Shown: positions 57,601 to 64,000 of the stretch, in pieces
Numbering within the stretch: the first letter of the stretch is position 1
How the letters are laid out: the number at the start of each line of letters is the position of its first letter
Source: Pleodorina starrii
Taxonomy: Eukaryota; Chlorophyta; Chlorophyceae; Chlamydomonadales; Volvocaceae
Assembly: GCA_030267565.1 (NCBI GenBank)
Contig: BRXU01000011.1
Span: 2,098,501 to 2,162,500 of the forward strand
Reading direction: 5' to 3'
DNA: 64,000 nt
Notes under the pieces: model-generated
Told to the model about the DNA's origin: nothing
What the model saw: the letters and a program-made list of their open reading frames with translations, nothing else
Database searches by the model: none
Made by a program: the position numbers and the translations under genes

Positions 57601-60600
57601 ATGGTCCCAGCAACGGCCCATGGGCCCAGCCTCGGCCCATGGGCCCAGCCTCGGCCCACGGGCCCAGCCTCGACCCATGGGCCCAACCGCGACCCATGGG
57701 CCCAGCCTCGACCCATGGGCCCAGACTCGGCCCATGGGCCCAGCCTCGGCCCATGGGCCCAGCCTCGGTCCAGGGGCCCAGCCTCGACCCAGGGGCCCAG
57801 CCTCGGCCCATGGGCCCAGCCTCGGCCCATGGGCCCAGCCTCGACCCATGGGCCCAGCCTCGGCCCACGGGCCCAGCCTCGACCCATGGGCCCAGCCTCG
57901 ACCCATGGGCCCAGCCTCAGCCCATAGGCCCAGCCTCGACCCATGGGCCCAGCCTCGACCCATGGGCCCAGCCTCGACCCATGGGCCCAGCCTCGACCCA
58001 TGGGCCCAGGTTGAGGACCATGAGGCCCAGCCTTGACCCATGGGCCCAGCCTCGACCCATGGACCCAGCCTCAGCCCATAGGCCCAGCCTCGACCCATGG
58101 GCCCAGCCTCGACCCATGGGCCCAGGTTTAGGACCATGAGGCCCAGCCTCGACCCATGGGACCAGCCTCGACCCATGGGCCCAGCCTCAGCCCATAGGCC
58201 CCATGGGCCCAGCCTCGACCCATGGGCCCAGCCTCGACCCATGGGCCCAGCCTCGGCCCACGGGCCCAGCCTCGGCCCATGGGCCCAGCATCGGCCCATG
58301 GGCCCAGCATCGGCCTATGGGCCCGGCCTCGACCCATGGGCCCAGCCTCGACCCATGGGCCCAGCCTTGACCCATGGGCCCAGCCTCGGCCCATGAGCCC
58401 AGCCTCGGCCCATGGGCCCACGTTGAGGACCACGGGCCCAGCATCGGCCCATGGGCCCAGCATCGGCCCATGGGCCCAGCATCGGCCCATGGGCCCAGCC
58501 TTGACCCACGGGCCCAGCCTCGGCCCATGAGCCCAGCCTAGGCCCACGGGCCCAGCCTCGGCCCACGGGCCCAGCCTCGACCCATGGGCCCAGCCTCGAC
58601 CCATAGGCCCAGCCTCGACCCACGGGCCCAGCCTCGACCCATGGGCCCAGCCTCGGCCCATGGGCCCAGCCTCGGCCCATGGGCCCAGCCTCGACCCATG
58701 GGCCCAGGTTGAGGACCATGAGGCCCAGCCTTGACCCATGGGCCCAGCCTCGACCCATGGGCCCAGCCTCAGCCCATAGGCCCAGCCTCGACCCACGGGC
58801 CCAGCCTCGACCCACGAGCCCAGCCTCGGCCCACGGGCCCAGCCTCGGCCCACGGGCCCAGCCTCGGCCCATGGGCCCAGACACGGCCCATGGGCCCAGC
58901 ATCGGCCCATGGGCCCAGCCTCGACCCATGGGCCCAGCCTCGACCCATGGTCCCAGCAACGGCCCATGGGCCCAGCCTCGACCCATGGGCCCAGCCTCGG
59001 CCCACGGGCCCAGCCTCGACCCATGGGCCCAACCTCGACCCATGGGCCCAGCCTCGACCCATGGGCCCAGACTCGGCCCATGGGCCCAGCCTCGGCCCAT
59101 GGGCCCAGCCTCGGTCCAGGGGCCCAGCCTCGACCCATGGGCCCAGCCTCGGCCCATGGGCCCAGCCTCGGCCCATGGGCCCAGCCTCGACCCATGGGCC
59201 CAGCCTCGGCCCACGGGCCCAGCCTCGACCCATGGGCCCAGCCTCGACCCATGGGCCCAGCCTCAGCCCATAGGCCCAGCCTCGACCCATGGGCCCAGCC
59301 TCGACCCATGGGCCCAGCCTCAACCCAGGGCCCAGCCTCGACCCATGGGCCCAGGTTGAGGACCATGAGGCCCAGCCTTGACCCATGGGCCCAGCCTCGA
59401 CCCATGGACCCAGCCTCAGCCCATAGGCCCAGCCTCGACCCATGGGCCCAGCCTCGACCCATGGGCCCAGCCTCGACCCACCGGCCCAGCCTCGACCCAT
59501 GAGCCCAGCCTCGGCCCACGGGCCCAGCCTCGGCCCATGGGCCCAGCCTCGACCCATGGGCCCAGCCTCGACCCATGGGCCCAGCCTCAGCCCATAGGCC
59601 CAGCCTCAACCCATGGGCCCAGCCTCGACCCATGGGCCCAGCCTTGACCCATGGGCCCAGCCTCGACCCATGGGCCCAGCCTCGACCCATGGGCCCAGGT
59701 TGAGGACCATGAGGCCCAGCCTCGGCCCACGGGCCCAGCCTCGACCCATGGGCCCAGCCTCGGCCCACGGGCCCAGCCTCAGCCCATAGGCCCAGCCTCG
59801 ACCCATGGGCCCAGCCTCAGCCCATAGGCCCAGCCTCGACCCATGGGTCCAGCCTCGACCCATGGGCCCAGGTTGAGGACCATAGGCCCAGCCTCGACCC
59901 ATGGGCCCAGCCTCGACCCATGGGCCCAGCCTCGACCCATGGGCCCAGCCTCAGCCCATAGGCCCAGCCTCGACCCATGGGCCCAGCCTCGACCCATGGG
60001 CCCAGCCTCAGCCCATAGGCCCAGCCTCGACCCATGGGCCCAGCCTCAGCCCATAGGCCCAACCTCAGCCCATAGGCCCAGCCTCGACCCATGGGTCCAG
60101 CCTCGACCCATGGGCCCAGGTTGAGGACCATAGGCCCAGCCTCGACCCATGGGCCCAGCCTCGACCCATGGGCCCAGCCTCGACCCATGGGCCCAGCCTC
60201 AGCCAATAGGCCCAGCCTCGACCCATGGGCCCAGCATCGGCCCATGGGCCCAGCCTCGACCCACGGGCCCAGCCTCGGCCCATGAGCCCAGCCTAGGCCC
60301 ACGGGCCCAGCCTCGGCCCACGGGCCCAGCCTCGACCCATGGGCCCAGCCTCGACCCATAGGCCCAGCCTCGACCCACGGGCCCAGCCTCGACCCATGGG
60401 CCCAGCCTCGGCCCATGGGCTAGCCTCGGCCCATGGGCCCATCCTCGACCCATGGGCGCAGCCTCGACCCATGGGACCAGCCTCGACCCATGGGCCCAGC
60501 CTCGACCCATGGGCCCAGCCTTGACCCATGGGCCCAGCCTCAGCCAATAGGCCCAGCCTCGACCCATGGGCCCAGCCTCGACCCATGGGCCCAGCCTCGA

Positions 60601-63600
60601 CCCATGGGCCCAGCCTCGACCCACGGGCCCAGCCTCGACCCATGAGCCCAGCCTTGACCCATGGGCCCAGCCTCAGCCAATAGGCCCAGCCTCGACCCAT
60701 GGGCCCAGCCTCGCCCCATGGGCCCAGCCTCGCCCCATGGGCCCAGCCTCGCCCCATGGGCCCAGCCTCGGCCCATGGGCCCAGCCTCGACCCATGGGCC
60801 CAGCCTCAGCCCATAGGCCCAGCCTCAACCCATGGGCCCAGCCTCGACCCATGGGCCCAGCCTTGACCCATGGGCCCAGCCTCGACCCATGGGCCCAGCC
60901 TCGACCCATGGGCCCAGGTTGAGGACCATGAGGCCCAGCCTCGGCCCACGGGCCCAGCCTCGACCCATGGGCCCAGCCTCGGCCCACGGGCCCAGCCTCA
61001 GCCCATAGGCCCAGCCTCGACCCATGGGCCCAGCCTCAGCCCATAGGCCCAGCCTCGACCCATGGGTCCAGCCTCGACCCATGGGCCCAGGTTGAGGACC
61101 ATAGGCCCAGCCTCGACCCATGGGCCCAGCCTCGACCCATGGGCCCAGCCTCGACCCATGGGCCCAGCCTCAGCCCATAGGCCCAGCCTCGACCCATGGG
61201 CCCAGCCTCGACCCATGGGCCCAGCCTCAGCCCATAGGCCCAGCCTCGACCCATGGGCCCAGCCTCAGCCCATAGGCCCAACCTCAGCCCATAGGCCCAG
61301 CCTCGACCCATGGGTCCAGCCTCGACCCATGGGCCCAGGTTGAGGACCATAGGCCCAGCCTCGACCCATGGGCCCAGCCTCGACCCATGGGCCCAGCCTC
61401 GACCCATGGGCCCAGCCTCAGCCAATAGGCCCAGCCTCGACCCATGGGCCCAGCATCGGCCCATGGGCCCAGCCTCGACCCACGGGCCCAGCCTCGGCCC
61501 ATGAGCCCAGCCTAGGCCCACGGGCCCAGCCTCGGCCCACGGGCCCAGCCTCGACCCATGGGCCCAGCCTCGACCCATAGGCCCAGCCTCGACCCACGGG
61601 CCCAGCCTCGACCCATGGGCCCAGCCTCGGCCCATGGGCCCAGCCTCGGCCCATGGGCCCATCCTCGACCCATGGGCGCAGCCTCGACCCATGGGACCAG
61701 CCTCGACCCATGGGCCCAGCCTCGACCCATGGGCCCAGCCTTGACCCATGGGCCCAGCCTCAGCCAATAGGCCCAGCCTCGACCCATGGGCCCAGCCTCG
61801 ACCCATGGGCCCAGCCTCGACCCATGGGCCCAGCCTCGACCCACGGGCCCAGCCTCGACCCATGAGCCCAGCCTTGACCCATGGGCCCAGCCTCAGCCAA
61901 TAGGCCCAGCCTCGACCCATGGGCCCAGCCTCGCCCCATGGGCCCAGCCTCGCCCCATGGGCCCAGCCTCGCCCCATGGGCCCAGCCTCGGCCCATGGGC
62001 CCAGCCTCGACCCATGGGCCCAGCCTCAGCCCATAGGCCCAGCCTCAACCCATGGGCCCAGCCTCAGCCCATAGGCCCAGCCTTGACCCATGGGCCCAGC
62101 CTCGACCCATGGGCCCAGCCTTGACCCATGGGCCCAGCCTCAGCCAATAGGCCCAGCCTCGACCCATGGGCCCAGCCTCGACCCATGGGCCCAGCCTCGA
62201 CCCATGGGCCCAGCCTCGACCCACAGGCCCAGCCTCGACCCATGAGCCCAGCCTTGACCCATGGGCCCAACCTCAGCCAATAGGCCCAGCCTCGACCCAT
62301 GGGCCCAGCCTCGCCCCATGGGCCCAGCCTCGGCCTATGGACCCAGCCTCGGCCCATGGGCCCAGCCTCGACCCATGGGCCCAGCCTCGACCCAAGGGCC
62401 CAGCCTCGACCCATGGGCCCAGCCTCAGCCCATAGGCCCAGCCTCAACCCATGGGCCCAGCCTCGACCCATGGGCCCAGCCTTGACCCATGGGCCCAGCC
62501 TCGACCCATGGGCCCAGCCTCGACCCATGGGCCCAGGTTGAGGACCATGAGGCCCAGCCTCGGCCCACGGGCCCAGCCTCGACCCATGGGCCCAGCCTCG
62601 GCCCACGGGCCCAGCCTCAGCCCATAGGCCCAGCCTCGACCCATGGGCCCAGCCTCAGCCCATAGGCCCAGCCTCGACCCATGGGTCCAGCCTCGACCCA
62701 TGGGCCCAGGTTGAGGACCATAGGCCCAGCCTCGACCCATGGGCCCAGCCTCGACCCATGGGCCCAGCCTCGACCCATGGGCCCAGCCTCAGCCCATAGG
62801 CCCAGCCTCGACCCATGGGCCCAGCCTCGACCCATGGGCCCAGCCTCAGCCCATAGGCCCAGCCTCGACCCATGGGCCCAGCCTCAGCCCATAGGCCCAA
62901 CCTCAGCCCATAGGCCCAGCCTCGACCCATGGGTCCAGCCTCGACCCATGGGCCCAGGTTGAGGACCATAGGCCCAGCCTCGACCCATGGGCCCAGCCTC
63001 GACCCATGGGCCCAGCCTCGACCCATGGGCCCAGCCTCAGCCAATAGGCCCAGCCTCGACCCATGGGCCCAGCATCGGCCCATGGGCCCAGCCTCGACCC
63101 ACGGGCCCAGCCTCGGCCCATGAGCCCAGCCTAGGCCCACGGGCCCAGCCTCGGCCCACGGGCCCAGCCTCGACCCATGGGCCCAGCCTCGACCCATAGG
63201 CCCAGCCTCGACCCACGGGCCCAGCCTCGACCCATGGGCCCAGCCTCGGCCCATGGGCTAGCCTCGGCCCATGGGCCCATCCTCGACCCATGGGCGCAGC
63301 CTCGACCCATGGGACCAGCCTCGACCCATGGGCCCAGCCTCGACCCATGGGCCCAGCCTTGACCCATGGGCCCAGCCTCAGCCAATAGGCCCAGCCTCGA
63401 CCCATGGGCCCAGCCTCGACCCATGGGCCCAGCCTCGACCCATGGGCCCAGCCTCGACCCACGGGCCCAGCCTCGACCCATGAGCCCAGCCTTGACCCAT
63501 GGGCCCAGCCTCAGCCAATAGGCCCAGCCTCGACCCATGGGCCCAGCCTCGCCCCATGGGCCCAGCCTCGCCCCATGGGCCCAGCCTCGCCCCATGGGCC

Positions 63601-64000
63601 CAGCCTCAGCCCATAGGCCCAGCCTCGACCCATGGGCCCAGCCTCAGCCCATAGGCCCAACCTCAGCCCATAGGCCCAGCCTCGACCCATGGGTCCAGCC
63701 TCGACCCATGGGCCCAGCCTTGACCCATTGGCCCAGCCTCGACCCATGGGCCCAGCCTCGACCCATGGGCCCAGGTTGAGGACCATGAGGCCCAGCCTCG
63801 GCCCATGGGCCCAGCCTCGACCCATGGGCCCAGCCTCGGCCCACGGGCCCAGCCTCAGCCCATAGGCCCAGCCTCGACCCATGGGCCCAGCCTCAGCCCA
63901 TAGGCCCAGCCTCGACCCATGGGTCCAGCCTCGACCCATGGGCCCAGGTTGAGGACCATAGGCCCAGCCTCGACCCATGGGCCCAGCCTCGACCCATGGG
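48700..64000. repeat. 19-bp satellite array with higher-order repeats
   Basis: About 15.3 kb, roughly 800 units, of CCCAGCCTCGACCCATGGG with point variants (A/G in the middle, CATGAG, CATAGG, CACGGG, CAATAG). It reaches the window edge, so the true length is unknown. Each typical unit carries CCATGG, and each junction of units carries GGGCCC. A 21-bp variant containing GTTGAGGACCATGAG recurs and marks higher-order blocks. Block spacings read from matching segments are 1,231, 1,326 and 1,231 bp (49.8-53.6 kb), 3,127 bp (53.7-59.9 kb) and 1,219 then 1,619 bp (59.8-62.7 kb). The first 60 bp are degenerate. Long ORFs in all six frames follow from the unit having no stop codon in any frame. Confidence 0.98.

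Noticed and set aside
48500..64000. Many long ORFs on both strands of the satellite (up to about 546 codons)
   Set aside because: They are open because the 19-bp unit has no stop in any frame. All six frames are equally open, there are no splice sites or domain features, and the same peptide period appears in every frame.
48700..64000. Resemblance to a CRISPR array
   Set aside because: The repeats are contiguous 19-mers with no unique spacers, in a eukaryotic genome.
1..64000. tRNA or rRNA genes
   Set aside because: No T-loop-like GGTTCGAATCC pattern paired with an acceptor stem, and no rRNA segment was seen by eye. A tRNAscan run would be needed to be certain.

Overview
The window looks like nuclear DNA of a volvocine green alga (Chlamydomonas, Volvox or Gonium type). 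Genes are GC-rich, cut into many short exons by GT-AG introns, and often followed by TGTAA poly(A) signals. Recognisable products include the chlorophyll cyclase CHL27 (CRD1/CTH1) with an algal-type transit peptide, a DUF760 plastid protein, ATG4, VTC1 and ribosomal protein eS28. All gene models were built by eye from reading-frame continuity, splice sites and remembered family motifs; no search was run.

Layout: 1-1.6 kb, nothing firm. 1.6-2.3 kb, RPS28 (-), with an intron directly after the start codon. 2.85-4.22 kb, a 5'-truncated LINE flanked by a 12-bp target-site duplication. 5.76-19.24 kb, a 29-exon gene (+) for a predicted 1,546-residue protein. It joins an N-terminal ubiquitin-interacting motif, a UFD2/UBE4-type E4 core and, where the U-box should be, a complete BIRC6-type E2 (UBC) domain with its active-site Cys. 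This is the most unusual object in the window. 20.9-21.9 kb, VTC1 (-). 23.0-24.1 kb, decayed coding sequence of unknown family (-). 24.4-26.2 kb, bZIP factor with a 16-copy heptapeptide repeat (+). 28.1-32.3 kb, RGG-rich WD40 protein (-). 32.7-35.6 kb, ATG4 (+). 37.5-39.4 kb, CHL27 (+). 41.0-43.4 kb, TTC33-like TPR protein (-). 43.9-47.7 kb, DUF760 protein (+). 48.7-64.0 kb, a 19-bp satellite array with higher-order structure that runs off the end of the window.

The genes alternate in divergent and convergent pairs. WD40/ATG4 and TTC33/DUF760 share intergenic promoters of about 430 and 416 bp. RPS28 and the E4-E2 gene are also divergent, with the LINE in their shared upstream region. The bZIP/WD40 and CHL27/TTC33 pairs converge, with opposed TGTAA signals only about 25-30 bp apart. 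Functions are mixed housekeeping, plastid, autophagy, polyphosphate and ubiquitin; I see no operon-like pathway cluster.
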